Below, piece after piece: positions 35,919 to 44,788 of a DNA stretch of 64,000 nucleotides. Each line of letters starts with the position of its first letter. The first letter of the stretch is position 1. The notes beneath the pieces are model-generated. The model was not told the origin of the DNA. It worked only from the letters and a program-made list of their open reading frames with translations, and did no database searches. The translations under genes were made by a program, and so were the position numbers. Location: assembly GCA_965221785.1 (NCBI GenBank), contig CBDCSR010000003.1, positions 868,001-932,000 of the forward strand. The letters are read 5' to 3'. The DNA comes from BD2-11 sp965221785. Its GTDB lineage: Bacteria > Gemmatimonadota > Gemmatimonadetes > Longimicrobiales > Gaopeijiaceae.

Positions 35919-37208
35919 TCAGCGTCGGGTTCCGGGACCATCCGCAGGCACTCCCAAGGCCACGCGCTCTTCCTGAGCGGTGGTGCCATCGGCCGGGCGG
36001 CGCATACCACCCTTGGGGGGCCGGAGAGACTGCGGGAGCGGAATGGTCGCGACCCGCTGCAAGTCCATGTCGTCCGTCACGACGCCGAGGAGGTGCGAGT
36101 CCGATACCCTGAAGAGTTGGAACGCGGGAGGCAGGACCACTTCCGAGTATGCGAAGGTGCCGCCGCCCGCGAGGGCGACCGTCCGCCACATCCGGGAGAA
36201 GCCGAGCGGATGGGCCGCGCCATCGTATTGCTGCATCCACACCCGGCCCTCGGAGCACTTGATGTCGATGGCGAGCGGGGCCGACGGCGGGAACTGGTCC
36301 CTGCCTCCCTCCTCGGCACGGGCCAGCATCGCTTCCATCTCGCCGAGCTCGACACGTCGCCCCTGCAACTCGGCCTCCATCTGGCCCTTCAGGTAATTGA
36401 TACGGTCGGCGCGTTCGAGCGGCCGGACATCCCACGGCACGGCCAGCGAATCCCGTGCCTCCCAAATGGATTCGACGATGTAGAGAAACCGAGCCGTCGG
36501 ATCCAACACCACGACCCTGCCGTCCGGACAAGCGTCCCAAAGGGGCACGGGCACAAGCACGCTCGTCGTCCTCACATCTTCATGGGATGCGCCACGCAAA
36601 TCCCCGAAGTCGACCACGCGTTCGACGTTGCCGTCGGCACCGGTGCGAACCAGCGCGCCCGTCCAAAGGTCGCTGCCCCACATGACGGCTCCTGCAAACT
36701 CCCCCTGCACGGTGCCACCCCCGGCGGTTGTCGCCACGCGCAGCGGATCTCCGAAGGTTACAACGTCGATGTCTCCCCGAACCGTGCCGATCGCGCGCGC
36801 CTCGCGAGTCGAGACCGGCATGCCTTCGGAGGAAAACGTTCGATACAGTCTCGACGCGGCGTCCCAGATGGTGATTTCTCCGATGTCGCCCAAGGGCAGC
36901 AGCGCCCGTGCCGACCGAAACTCGCCCGGCCCGTCGCCTTGGGTTCCGAAGGCGGCCACCTCCGCACCGGATCGCAAGCCGTGAACGAAGGGGTCGACGG
37001 GGGACAGCACCCAGATCACGCCGTCCCTCTCAAGTACATCCGCAACCCCCCACAGCAAGTCTTCGGGTGACTGCCACGTCATCTGGTCGGATTCGATGCT
37101 GATGGACACGGGGTCTGTACCGTGCGCTTCGGTACAACCGGCGACCAGGAGCGTCAGCGCGACACCCAGGAATCGGCTCGGGGCTCTGGTAGCTCTGTGG
37201 CCTGCCAT
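35919..37208 (-). CDS. 6-bladed beta-propeller lipoprotein
   Basis: A 429-residue exported protein. The N-terminus FLGVALTLLVAGCTEAHG gives a clear lipobox (VAGC). The following repeats (GVIWVLSPVDPFVHGLRSG, VAAFGTQGDGPGEFRSARALLPL, ITIWDAASRLYRTFSSEG) are NHL-like propeller blades as in the 6-bladed group frequent in Gemmatimonadota and Bacteroidota. GGAGG lies close before the ATG. A fragment of a related protein lies at 50877-51225. Ligand unknown. Confidence 0.87.
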   Translation of the reverse strand: MAGHRATRAPSRFLGVALTLLVAGCTEAHGTDPVSISIESDQMTWQSPEDLLWGVADVLERDGVIWVLSPVDPFVHGLRSGAEVAAFGTQGDGPGEFRSARALLPLGDIGEITIWDAASRLYRTFSSEGMPVSTREARAIGTVRGDIDVVTFGDPLRVATTAGGGTVQGEFAGAVMWGSDLWTGALVRTGADGNVERVVDFGDLRGASHEDVRTTSVLVPVPLWDACPDGRVVVLDPTARFLYIVESIWEARDSLAVPWDVRPLERADRINYLKGQMEAELQGRRVELGEMEAMLARAEEGGRDQFPPSAPLAIDIKCSEGRVWMQQYDGAAHPLGFSRMWRTVALAGGGTFAYSEVVLPPAFQLFRVSDSHLLGVVTDDMDLQRVATIPLPQSLRPPKGGMRRPADGTTAQEERVALGVPADGPGTRR

Positions 37209-37267
37209 TATGATCCTCCAGTCTCGCTTGTGGTCGTGCTTCTCGGTCGGATTATGGGGTCGAAACC

Positions 37268-38236
37268 CTACATTTCGATTGCGGCGCGCGAAGCCAACAG
37301 CGTCGGGTACCTCCCGGCGCCATCGCCGTCGGCCATCAGGACCGGCCTTGTGCTGCGGGATCCCCGGATGTAGGAACCGGAGAAGTTGACGGGGGTGGCC
37401 CGTCCTTCGATGTCGATGCTCGCGGTGGCGGAGGTGCGGTCAAAGCGCGCATCCGTCGGATAGTCGCTGATGGTGATGGTGTGGATGCCGGCTTCCACGT
37501 CATCGAACCTGAACGCGCCGCCTCGGGTCGTGGTGGTTGCAATCCGGCCATCCAGGACGACGGTTACGCTGTCGGCTCCCCGTCCTCCGATCAGCACGTG
37601 TCCCACGATGGCGTTCGCCGACAACGGTATCGGGTGGTTATCCGTCCGCCCGGTCGCGGCGGACAGCAGAGCCGTGAGCGAAAGCAGCAACGAAGCGGCC
37701 ATGATCGTGTACGCTGCGTACCCCTTCCTTCGAGTTCGCCTCTGGTAAGGAGTCATCCGGTACATGTCCTTGAGGGATGTTCCGGCGCGAATGCGGGGCG
37801 GCGGCGGTCGGTTTCCGTTCGACCGTACGAAGGGTACGGAGGCACTGGTCATCACCGCGAAGATCCTCGACTCCCTTCGCATGCAGGTCGCCGAGCGGTA
37901 CTCGCCGCTCCGGACGGCCATCTCGATGCGCTGGGCGAACTGCGCCACCAACCGTGACCCGTCACGGGTGTCCATCGCCCAAGTAGTCTCGTGTGGGCCA
38001 TTCGCTGAGCCGGGTCGTCCATCCGCGGGGATCCTTCTGACAGCGACACCGCTCCCCGTGCCGTTGACGCTCGGGTCGATGCACAGCAACTCGTCCCGTC
38101 CGAGCACGGACAGATGATAAAGGATCCGCCGCCAAGGCATGGGCCGGACCGCCTCGTCGGGACTGATCGTGTAACCTTGCGCGGCCCAACGCAGAGTTTC
38201 CACGATGGCTTCGTAGCTTGGGATCTCCTGCCGCAT
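37268..38236 (-). CDS. Uncharacterised membrane protein with C-terminal carboxypeptidase-regulatory-like fold
   Basis: 322 residues from ATG 38236, which has AAGGAGT ahead. The N-terminal ~140 residues are soluble and unrecognised (SYEAIVETLRWAAQGYTISP, MPWRRILYHLSVLGRDELLC). One TM follows (IMAASLLLSLTALLSAATG, ~175-195). After it comes an exported beta domain (IVGHVLIGGRGADSVTVVLDG, GGAFRFDDVEAGIHTITISDY) like the CNA-B/carboxypeptidase-regulatory fold. The arrangement recalls anti-sigma-factor-like or sensory one-TM proteins, but no such domain is identified. The upstream element shared with the transglycosylase gene suggests common control. Confidence 0.65.
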   Translation of the reverse strand: MRQEIPSYEAIVETLRWAAQGYTISPDEAVRPMPWRRILYHLSVLGRDELLCIDPSVNGTGSGVAVRRIPADGRPGSANGPHETTWAMDTRDGSRLVAQFAQRIEMAVRSGEYRSATCMRRESRIFAVMTSASVPFVRSNGNRPPPPRIRAGTSLKDMYRMTPYQRRTRRKGYAAYTIMAASLLLSLTALLSAATGRTDNHPIPLSANAIVGHVLIGGRGADSVTVVLDGRIATTTTRGGAFRFDDVEAGIHTITISDYPTDARFDRTSATASIDIEGRATPVNFSGSYIRGSRSTRPVLMADGDGAGRYPTLLASRAAIEM

Positions 38237-38354
38237 GGTTCCCGACTCCTTGCCTCGGGTTACACGCCCCCGATTCGCTTCGGGGCACCCTACGATCAAT
38301 ATGCGGAACCGCGCCTACGGGCCTTGAGAGGAGAATTCCGCGAATTGCGGGGGG

Positions 38355-38394
38355 AGAAACCCGCAACCGTCTTGAGGGGAGTTTCCCGTCAAGA
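38355..38394 (+). promoter_or_regulatory. Shared upstream element, copy 1 (imperfect palindrome)
   Basis: The sequence AAACCCGCAACCGT is followed by CTTGAGGGGAGTTTCCCG and TCAAG. The second part is an imperfect inverted repeat at 38371-38393. It lies 119-158 bp upstream of ATG 38236 on the opposite strand. A closely similar block is present upstream of the transglycosylase gene at about the same distance. Confidence 0.55.
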
Positions 38395-38437
38395 CGTGGA
38401 AGGTCCGGGGAAAGCCGGCGGGATTGCGGGTGTCCCG

Positions 38438-39088
38438 CTACTGCTCCGTTTCGGGCCGGAGGAGCCCGCTTTCCAGGGCGAAGCGCACGATGTCACGCCG
38501 GTCCTTGAGGCCCAGCTTCGACTTGGCGCGGGCAACGTAGCCCTCGACGGTCTTGCGGCTGAGGCACATCTCCCGGCCCGCCTCCGCAGCGGAGAACCCC
38601 CGCGCGGTCAACTCGATCACGGTCCGCTCGCGGTCCGAGAGCGCCTCCGCCTTTCCGTCCGCGTCACGTTGCTGCGCCTTCTGACGCGCGATGAGTGCGG
38701 CTGCGCGTCTCGGCAGATAGGAGTGGCCGCGCACAATCACCTCGACGGCTCCAATGAGATCGGTGTCGGCGGCCGACTTGGTCAGGAAACCATCCGCGCC
38801 GGCTTCAAGGGCGGGCAGCAGGAACTCGTCCTCGTCGTGGACCGTGAGAACCAGAACCTTCGTTTCGGTGCCGAGGGCGGCAATGCGCCGCGTGGCTTGG
38901 ATCCCGTCCATGCCCGGCATCGCCAAATCCATGACGACGATGTCCGGGGCCAAGCTTCGGGCCTTCGCCACCGCCTCCTCCCCCGACGACGCCTCCCCAA
39001 CAACCTCCGCAGTTCCAGATGCTTCGAGCAATGCCTTGAGCCCGGCGCGCACGACCGCGTGGTCGTCGACGAGGAGCGCCCTCACCAT
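38438..39088 (-). CDS. NarL/FixJ-type response regulator
   Basis: 216 residues from ATG 39088. The receiver domain has ALLVDDHAVVRAGLKALLE, DIVVMDLAMPGMDGIQATRR (phospho-Asp) and LVLTVHDEDEFLLPALEAGADGFLTKSA. The LuxR-type helix-turn-helix is LSDRERTVIELTARGFSAAEAGREMCLSRKTVEGYVARAKSKL, written here as the segments LSDRERTVIELTARG and SRKTVEGYVARAKSKL. It starts 2 bp after the sensor kinase stop, forming a two-component operon. It may act on the repeated element found upstream of the two flanking genes (inference). Confidence 0.93.
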   Translation of the reverse strand: MVRALLVDDHAVVRAGLKALLEASGTAEVVGEASSGEEAVAKARSLAPDIVVMDLAMPGMDGIQATRRIAALGTETKVLVLTVHDEDEFLLPALEAGADGFLTKSAADTDLIGAVEVIVRGHSYLPRRAAALIARQKAQQRDADGKAEALSDRERTVIELTARGFSAAEAGREMCLSRKTVEGYVARAKSKLGLKDRRDIVRFALESGLLRPETEQ

Positions 39089-39090
39089 CG

Positions 39091-40248
39091 TCAGCGGTTC
39101 TTCGATCCGCCCGGTACGCCCGCACTCCGCACGGGAACGGTGGCCTGGACCGTCGTTCCCCTGCCCGGTGAGGTCTGCACGACGACCGTGCCTCCGACGA
39201 GTGCGGCTCTCTCCCGCATCCCGGCCAAGCCTATGCACCCATCGCCCGGCAGTCGTTCCGCGTCGGGCAACTCGAACCCGCATCCCTCGTCTCGGATGGT
39301 GGCAGTGACCGTCCCGTTCGACGACTCGAATGTGACGGTCGCCTCACTTACTCCCGCGTGCCTCACCGCGTTGCCCAACGCCTCCTGGACGATCCGGTAC
39401 AGCGCGAGCGTGGCAACCTCGTCCAACTCGCCGCCCACCCGGTCCATGCTGGCATGCACCGTGAATCCGTACACGTCCTCGATGTCGCGAAAGGCGGAGC
39501 CGAGGGCGGAGGAAAGCCCGCCGTGGTCCAGCTCCGGCGGCAGAAGTCCCCGGATCATCCGCTTGACCCCGACGATCGTGCCTCGAATGTCTTCGGCGAT
39601 CCGCGCCCGCGCACTCTCCCGTTCCCCGTCGTCCTTCTCGTCGGCCAGGAGCTTCACCCGGATCTTCAGCGCCACGAGGTTCTGGAGGAACTCGTCGTGC
39701 AGTTCGCGCGAAAGATGCTTCCGTTCCTGTTCCGCCGCCGCGACCATCATGCCCGACAGGCGCCGCATTCGCCTCCAAGCGGAGATGTCGCGGACCGCGC
39801 AGATCACGTGTTCACGGCCCGGCGACAGTTGCGACGGGCTCAGGCTGATCTCGACCGGGATCGTCGTGCCGTCCTTGGGCAGAGCTTCGAGTTCGAGACC
39901 TTCGCCCATGGGGCGGGGTTCCGGCGCCTCGCCGTAGCGTCGGCGATGCCGACGATGCTCACCGCGGCTGGCGGCGGGAATCAGTCGTTCGACTTCGGTG
40001 CCCTCCAGTTCCTCCCGGCTCCATCCAAACATCGTGACGGCCTGCCGGTTGAGGTCCCGGATCACACCGTCCGCATCCACGACGAGCATCGCGTCCGGCG
40101 AAGCGTCGAACACGGCGGTGTAGTCCTTTTGTTTGAGCACTTCCGGCTCCGTCCGTGCGTTCGGGCGGGCCGGGTCGCCGAGATCGCGGCGTGTGTTTCC
40201 TGCCGGCCCGCTCTCACCCACAAGATGCGCCCGGCCGGGGATTGTCAA
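39091..40248 (-). CDS. PAS-containing NarX-type sensor histidine kinase
   Basis: A 385-residue soluble kinase. A PAS domain (~43-165) starts YTAVFDASPDAMLVVDADGVIRDLN and is followed by PVEISLSPSQLSPGREHVICAVRDI. The HisKA_3 motif is ERKHLSRELHDEFLQNLVAL, with the phospho-acceptor His. The HATPase domain shows YRIVQEALGNAVRHAGVSEA, IRDEGCGFELPD and GIGLAGMRERAALVGG-like GCIGLAGMRERAAL. No TM is seen, so the signal is probably cytosolic. The last 35 nt of a preceding small ORF (40214-40429) overlap its start. Confidence 0.92.
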   Translation of the reverse strand: MTIPGRAHLVGESGPAGNTRRDLGDPARPNARTEPEVLKQKDYTAVFDASPDAMLVVDADGVIRDLNRQAVTMFGWSREELEGTEVERLIPAASRGEHRRHRRRYGEAPEPRPMGEGLELEALPKDGTTIPVEISLSPSQLSPGREHVICAVRDISAWRRMRRLSGMMVAAAEQERKHLSRELHDEFLQNLVALKIRVKLLADEKDDGERESARARIAEDIRGTIVGVKRMIRGLLPPELDHGGLSSALGSAFRDIEDVYGFTVHASMDRVGGELDEVATLALYRIVQEALGNAVRHAGVSEATVTFESSNGTVTATIRDEGCGFELPDAERLPGDGCIGLAGMRERAALVGGTVVVQTSPGRGTTVQATVPVRSAGVPGGSKNR

Positions 40249-40429
40249 TGGGAACCAGGACTCTCATCAGATCAACCCGGCCCGCCTCAGCCGGTCCAGA
40301 GGGTCGGCGTTCGACCGAACGGCGCTGAATGAAGCGTCGGTGCCGGGCCAACCGAGCGATCATGTGCTCAGGCCATCGGGTGGCGCGGCGGAGCGGCCAA
40401 GGAACCAAGCGCCTCAAGATGTGGCTCAT
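40214..40429 (-). CDS. Possible small basic ORF overlapping the sensor kinase start
   Basis: 71 codons starting MSHILRRLVPWPLRRATRW. Strongly Arg-rich, with no known family. Its ATG overlaps the stop of a 25-codon ORF, and its 3' end overlaps the kinase gene, giving a coupled chain. It may be spurious, because Arg-rich frames are common in GC-rich DNA. Confidence 0.3.
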   Translation of the reverse strand: MSHILRRLVPWPLRRATRWPEHMIARLARHRRFIQRRSVERRPSGPAEAGRVDLMRVLVPIDNPRPGASCG

Positions 40430-40503
40430 TGGCTCGCTGCTGCCGCCAGAGCGGCTCGCATCGTTGTGGTGATCGCATCGAACACGAGGACCGTTCTGTT
40501 CAT
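40426..40503 (-). CDS. Possible 25-codon leader peptide ahead of the two-component operon
   Basis: The frame MNRTVLVFDAITTTMRAA... ends with a TGA overlapping the next ATG. AAGGAAGGA stands 6-7 bases before the ATG, better than most sites in the window. Too short to assign a function; it might be a leader peptide for translational control. Confidence 0.35.
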   Translation of the reverse strand: MNRTVLVFDAITTTMRAALAAAASQ

Positions 40504-40609
40504 GGAGATTCCTTCCTTTCGTCGTTCTCGTTGAGATCGTTCCCGGAAAAAAGCGGGTGGGCGGAGTGCGATTTGTGTAAACCCGAAGAAGCGGAAACGG
40601 CGGCGGCCT

Positions 40610-41824
40610 TCAACGGGCTCGGGTCTCTGCGAGCCGGGTTGAGAATGGGTTGGCCGCGATTCGGGAATGGCCGGCCACCGTCCCTGCGCCGCGGGGAATC
40701 ATCAGAACGGTCCCGATCCGCATGCGCCGAGGCTCCACGTCTAGGTTGAACGTGCGCAAAGCCTCCAGCGGAACACCGTACCGTCCTGCAATGCGCACCA
40801 GGGTTTCCCCCGGGACGACGGTGTGTTCGCGAAGCGTGGAGCGCTCCTCAAGCGGGATTGTGGCGAGGCGGGCGAGAAACCTGTCGCCTGCGCCGATGGG
40901 AACCCGCAACCGTGTCGGCCTGCCCGCTGGGGCCAAGCCAATACGGAGGTGTGGGTTCAGGGTCCTGATTTCGTCTTCGGTAATGCCTGCGGCTTCGGCG
41001 AGGACATCCGCCGACGCCGCTCCCTCGACACTGACAACGTCGAAGCGCTCCGGCGGATCCTTTTCGGATGCCTCACGCCCTATGACCGAGAGGTCGCCGG
41101 CCAGACGAACGCTTGCGAGGAACTTGGGAATGTAGTCCCGGGTCTCCTTGGGCAGCCGGTCGCGGATATGCCCGAACAAGGCGTCGTCGTGGAACCGGGC
41201 TCCACCGTGCCGCCGGATCGCCTGCTCGATCCGCGTCGGCCCTGCATTGTAGGCCGCCAAGGTGAGAAACCAGCACTGGAACCGGTCATGCAGAGCAACC
41301 AGATAGTCCAGCGCGGCTTGGGTGGCCGCGTACGCGTCGAATCGCTGGTCCACGAGCGAGTTGACTTCGAGCCCAAGCCACCGCGCGGTCTCGGGCATCA
41401 GTTGCCATAGCCCGGCCGCCCCCGCCGGTGAAACAGCCAAGTGGTAATAGTCGGCCTCGATGAGGGGGAGGTAGCGGAGCGAGGGTGGCAGGTCCCGCGC
41501 CGCCAGCTCGGCGTCGACGAAGTCTTCGTACCTGCCCATTCGCTTCAGGCCGCGCTGCACCGGACTCCGCCCCTCGGTTCCCCAATGCTCCAGCCACCGG
41601 GCGACATCCGCCTCGACTGCCCCGTCGTCAGCCGATGGCGGTCTGATCTCGACGTGGGTGTTGCAGGGACGACCGGCCCATCCACCGCAGATCCGCCCGG
41701 TCTGCGGCACGCGATCGGCGCTCTGGCGGACGGAGTCCGCGTCCCGGACGTTCATCTTGACAGGCATCATGGCCAGAACCACGGCGGTGATGGCGAAGAC
41801 GAATCGAGTCAGCCACCTGTCCAT
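40610..41824 (-). CDS. LysM-containing lytic transglycosylase (MltD-like)
   Basis: 404 residues from ATG 41824. The N-terminal signal (RFVFAITAVVLAMMPVKM) is followed by a short linker. The SLT domain begins around PPSLRYLPLIEADYYHLAVSP, where the Glu is the likely catalytic residue, then GAAGLWQLMPETARWLGL, AYAATQAALDYLVALHDRF and LAAYNAGPTRIEQAI. The C-terminus has a second half similar to the MltD linker and one LysM repeat (EHTVVPGETLVRIAGRYGVP). The enzyme cuts peptidoglycan glycan strands in the periplasm. Its upstream region carries copy 2 of the shared element. Confidence 0.9.
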   Translation of the reverse strand: MDRWLTRFVFAITAVVLAMMPVKMNVRDADSVRQSADRVPQTGRICGGWAGRPCNTHVEIRPPSADDGAVEADVARWLEHWGTEGRSPVQRGLKRMGRYEDFVDAELAARDLPPSLRYLPLIEADYYHLAVSPAGAAGLWQLMPETARWLGLEVNSLVDQRFDAYAATQAALDYLVALHDRFQCWFLTLAAYNAGPTRIEQAIRRHGGARFHDDALFGHIRDRLPKETRDYIPKFLASVRLAGDLSVIGREASEKDPPERFDVVSVEGAASADVLAEAAGITEDEIRTLNPHLRIGLAPAGRPTRLRVPIGAGDRFLARLATIPLEERSTLREHTVVPGETLVRIAGRYGVPLEALRTFNLDVEPRRMRIGTVLMIPRGAGTVAGHSRIAANPFSTRLAETRAR

Positions 41825-42399
41825 GAGAAACCCTCTCGGATGACGTGGTCGGTGCTCCCGCAAGCGGTTTTTTCGGAACGCGACATGACGGTCGCCTCCA
41901 ATAATGGGGCAACGCGAATCGGCGCTCCCAGAGGAAAAACCCGCAACTTTTGACGGGAGATTTCCGTGTGTGCCGTGCCGGGAAAATCCCCTCAAGCTGT
42001 TCCGCAGCGCCGGGGCGAGCGGTCCCGGAAGCCCGTCGACAAGGCGTGCAGCGCGTACCTTCGCTTGTCGGTCGGCTCGTCCGTCGGCGCACGCACCACC
42101 TCCATCCGTAGCGCCATCTCATTGCTGCGCTTCCCCGCGTCTCCGCGATGAGCGGGATTCCATGCAACCACACCGGATGTTCGCGGAGGTAACGTGTTCA
42201 CCAAGCCGTGCGGAGTGTTGTGGCGTCAGCCTACGCTTGGCACCTCGGCGGCGGCACCCCCCTTGGTAGCCAGCTACAAGAACGGGGTGGACCGCTCCGT
42301 ATCCATGAGGCGGTCTCCAGCGACGGGGGCGAGCCATCTCTTGGTCGACGCTCATTCGCAGTCCCCGACCGGTCCCCTGGCAGTTTCCTGACTCTTCCA
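41825..42399. other. Intergenic stretch with the shared element, no supported gene
   Basis: The promoter side of the transglycosylase gene. It holds the shared upstream element (41935-41997). Beyond 42000 only short, low-quality frames occur. The remaining bases to the amine oxidase (42655-42859) also hold nothing but its ribosome site. Confidence 0.4.
41935..41997 (+). promoter_or_regulatory. Shared upstream element, copy 2
   Basis: AAAACCCGCAAC is followed by TTTTGACGGGAGATTTCC at 41948-41965. A facing copy, GGGAAAATCCCCTCAAG, lies at 41980-41996. It sits 111-173 bp upstream of ATG 41824 and matches copy 1 at 38355-38394 in order, sequence and distance to its gene. Confidence 0.55.
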
Positions 42400-42654
42400 T
42401 CAATCTCGGAGTATCGGGAAGCATGGGCTCTCGAACTGCTCCTGAATCGCTGCGTCAGACCAGGCTGTGGACAAGCCGATTGGAGACCGTGCCATTAGAC
42501 TGGATGGGAACTTGAACTCATTCCCCGGACCAAGGGAGACGGCGGCTTTGCCCAAGCGAAGGTGGCCTGCGGCGCGCTCCGCTTCGCTGGCACGGATCTT
42601 CACCCATACGGCGCGTCCGGGCGCTCGTGGCACGCCGTTTCCGTCGCGGGTCAT
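42400..42654 (-). pseudogene. Possible remnant of a mobilisation (MobC-like) protein
   Basis: An 85-codon frame beginning MTRDGNGVPRAPGRAVWVK and IRASEAERA. This recalls the N-terminal ribbon-helix-helix region of plasmid relaxosome proteins such as MobC. The similarity stops after ~35 residues and no relaxase is near. Weak evidence; it may be chance. Confidence 0.25.
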
Positions 42655-42859
42655 AGCGGGCACCCCCGCCAGCCCTGCGGACGCTCCTCGGGCTGAACTC
42701 CGCCCCCATCGGACTACTCCGCCGTAACGGAGACTCAGGCTTGCATTCTCAGATTCGGGCGCGGATGTTGTCGGGTTCAAATGAGCGGAGCTGGCTTGGT
42801 CCGAGTCACCGCGCGCCCGGCCATTGGTGGTCCGGCGCCGCTCGATAAGGAAAGGACCG

Positions 42860-44788
42860 ATGGGCAATCGCAGCAATTCCACCCCTGCGACCGAACGGGG
42901 CAGCCATCCGCTCAACGCCCTGACCCCGGCCGAGATCGGGGTCGCCGCCGGGATCGTCCGGGAATGGGACGGGTGGACGGAAACGACGAAGTTCGAATCG
43001 ATTCGCCTGCGCTATCCCAGGAAGGCGCAATGCCGGGCGGAGATCGCGAGCGGATCGGCCGGCGACAGCCGCAGGGCCTATGTCAGCATCTACGATACGG
43101 CGGCAGACAGCGTTTCCGAGTTGATCGTCGATCTGATCGGGAACGCGGTGGAATCGGCCAGCGAGGTTCCGGGCGCGCGACCGGCGATCAATGTCGACGA
43201 GTTCCTGGTCTGCGCGGAGACCGTGCCGCGGCATCCCGACTTCATCGCGGCCATGGCGAAGCGCGGCGTCACCGACCTGTCCAACATCCAGATCGATCCC
43301 TTCTCGGCCGGCAATTTCGGTTTCGAGGACGAGCGTGGCCGCCGGCTCGTGCATTGCCTGGTCTACCTGCGGTCCGATCCGTCGGACAACGGCTATGCCC
43401 ATCCGGTCGAGGGCCTGAACGTCCTGTTCGACCTCAACCGCGTCGAGGTCCTCCGGGTCATCGACCACGCGGTCCACGCGGTCCCGATGGTCTCCTCGAA
43501 CTATCAGGCCTCGCGGCCGGAGATCGCGGCAGCCCTGCGCGGCGACCTGAAGGCGATCGACGTCTCCCAACCCGACGGCCCGTCGTTCACCGTCGAGGAC
43601 CACGTCGTGACCTGGGCCAACTGGCGCTTCCACGTCGAGTTCCATCCGCGCGAAGGCCTCGTGCTCAACGACATCCGGGTGCGCGCCGGAGAGCATGCGC
43701 CGTGGCGGCCGCTGATCTGGCGCGCCTCGATCGCCGAGATGGTCGTCCCCTATGGCGACCCCTCCTACAACCACTACCGCAAGAACGCCTTCGATGTCGG
43801 CGAATACGGCCTGGGCCAGGTGGCCAACCCCCTGAAACTGGGCTGCGACTGCCGCGGCCACATCCACTATTTCGACGGCGTGTTCACCCTGACCTCGGGC
43901 GAGCCGGCGGTCGTCGCCAACGCCGTCTGCCTGCACGAGGAAGACGGCGGCACGCTTTGGAAGCATACCGACTACGTGACCGGCGAGACGGAGCACCGCC
44001 GGGCGCGCAGACTGTTGATCTCGATGGTCGCGACGGTCGGCAACTACGAATACGCCTTCTACTGGATCTTCCATCTGGACGGAACGCTCGAGCTGGAGGT
44101 CAAGGCGACCGGCATCATGAACACCCAGGGCCTGAACGCGGTCTCCGGCGTCGCCTACGGCACCGAGGTCATGCCGGGCGTCGTCGCCGCCAATCACCAG
44201 CATCTGTTCTGCGCCCGCCTGGACATGGCCGTGGACGGGGACGCCAACCGGCTGGTCGAGTTGAACGTGATGCACCCCCCAATGGGCGGGGACAATCCGA
44301 ACGGCAACGCGTTCCGGGTCGAGGAAACCGTGCTCGAGACCGAAGGCGGCCGGAAGCGGAACGCGGACAGCGAACGGTTGTGGAAGGTCGAAAGCGCTTC
44401 GGCGACCAACGCGCTGGGCAGAGCCACGGCCTATCGCCTCCATTCCGGAGGCATGCTGCGGCCGTGGCTCCATGACGGCACCATGATGGCGAAACGCGCC
44501 GCCTTCATCTTCAACCATGTGTGGTGCACGCCGCACGATCCCGGCCAGCGGTATCCGGCCGGGCGCTTCGTCAACCAGAGCGACGGCTCCGACACCATCG
44601 CGACCTGGGTGAGGGAAGGCCGGTCGATCAGGGATACCGACCTCGTGCTGTGGCATACGTTCGGCCTGCTGCACCTGCCTCGGGTCGAGGACTGGCCGGT
44701 TCATCCGGTCGCCCGCACCGGCTTCCGTCTCGAAGCCGACGGATTCTTCGACCGCAACCCGACGCTCGACGTGCCGCCCGGCGCCTGA
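42860..44788 (+). CDS. Primary amine oxidase (copper/topaquinone)
   Basis: A 642-residue protein with all key positions of copper amine oxidases. The topaquinone Tyr is Tyr396 in TVGNYEY. The catalytic base is Asp312 in NAFDVGEYGLGQVANPLKLG, followed by CDCRGHIHYFDG. The copper ligands are His446 and His448 in NHQHLFCARLDMAVDG, and His553 in FNHVWCTPHDPGQRYPAG. Such enzymes oxidise primary amines to aldehydes, releasing ammonia and H2O2. AAGGAAAGGA before ATG 42860 fixes the start; no signal peptide is seen, unlike the periplasmic enterobacterial TynA. The symporter gene 465 bp downstream might import the amine (inference). Confidence 0.93.
   Translation: MGNRSNSTPATERGSHPLNALTPAEIGVAAGIVREWDGWTETTKFESIRLRYPRKAQCRAEIASGSAGDSRRAYVSIYDTAADSVSELIVDLIGNAVESASEVPGARPAINVDEFLVCAETVPRHPDFIAAMAKRGVTDLSNIQIDPFSAGNFGFEDERGRRLVHCLVYLRSDPSDNGYAHPVEGLNVLFDLNRVEVLRVIDHAVHAVPMVSSNYQASRPEIAAALRGDLKAIDVSQPDGPSFTVEDHVVTWANWRFHVEFHPREGLVLNDIRVRAGEHAPWRPLIWRASIAEMVVPYGDPSYNHYRKNAFDVGEYGLGQVANPLKLGCDCRGHIHYFDGVFTLTSGEPAVVANAVCLHEEDGGTLWKHTDYVTGETEHRRARRLLISMVATVGNYEYAFYWIFHLDGTLELEVKATGIMNTQGLNAVSGVAYGTEVMPGVVAANHQHLFCARLDMAVDGDANRLVELNVMHPPMGGDNPNGNAFRVEETVLETEGGRKRNADSERLWKVESASATNALGRATAYRLHSGGMLRPWLHDGTMMAKRAAFIFNHVWCTPHDPGQRYPAGRFVNQSDGSDTIATWVREGRSIRDTDLVLWHTFGLLHLPRVEDWPVHPVARTGFRLEADGFFDRNPTLDVPPGA

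Noticed and set aside
42781..44475. A 564-codon plus-strand frame
   Set aside because: It overlaps the amine oxidase in another frame and reads as Arg/Gly-rich noise.
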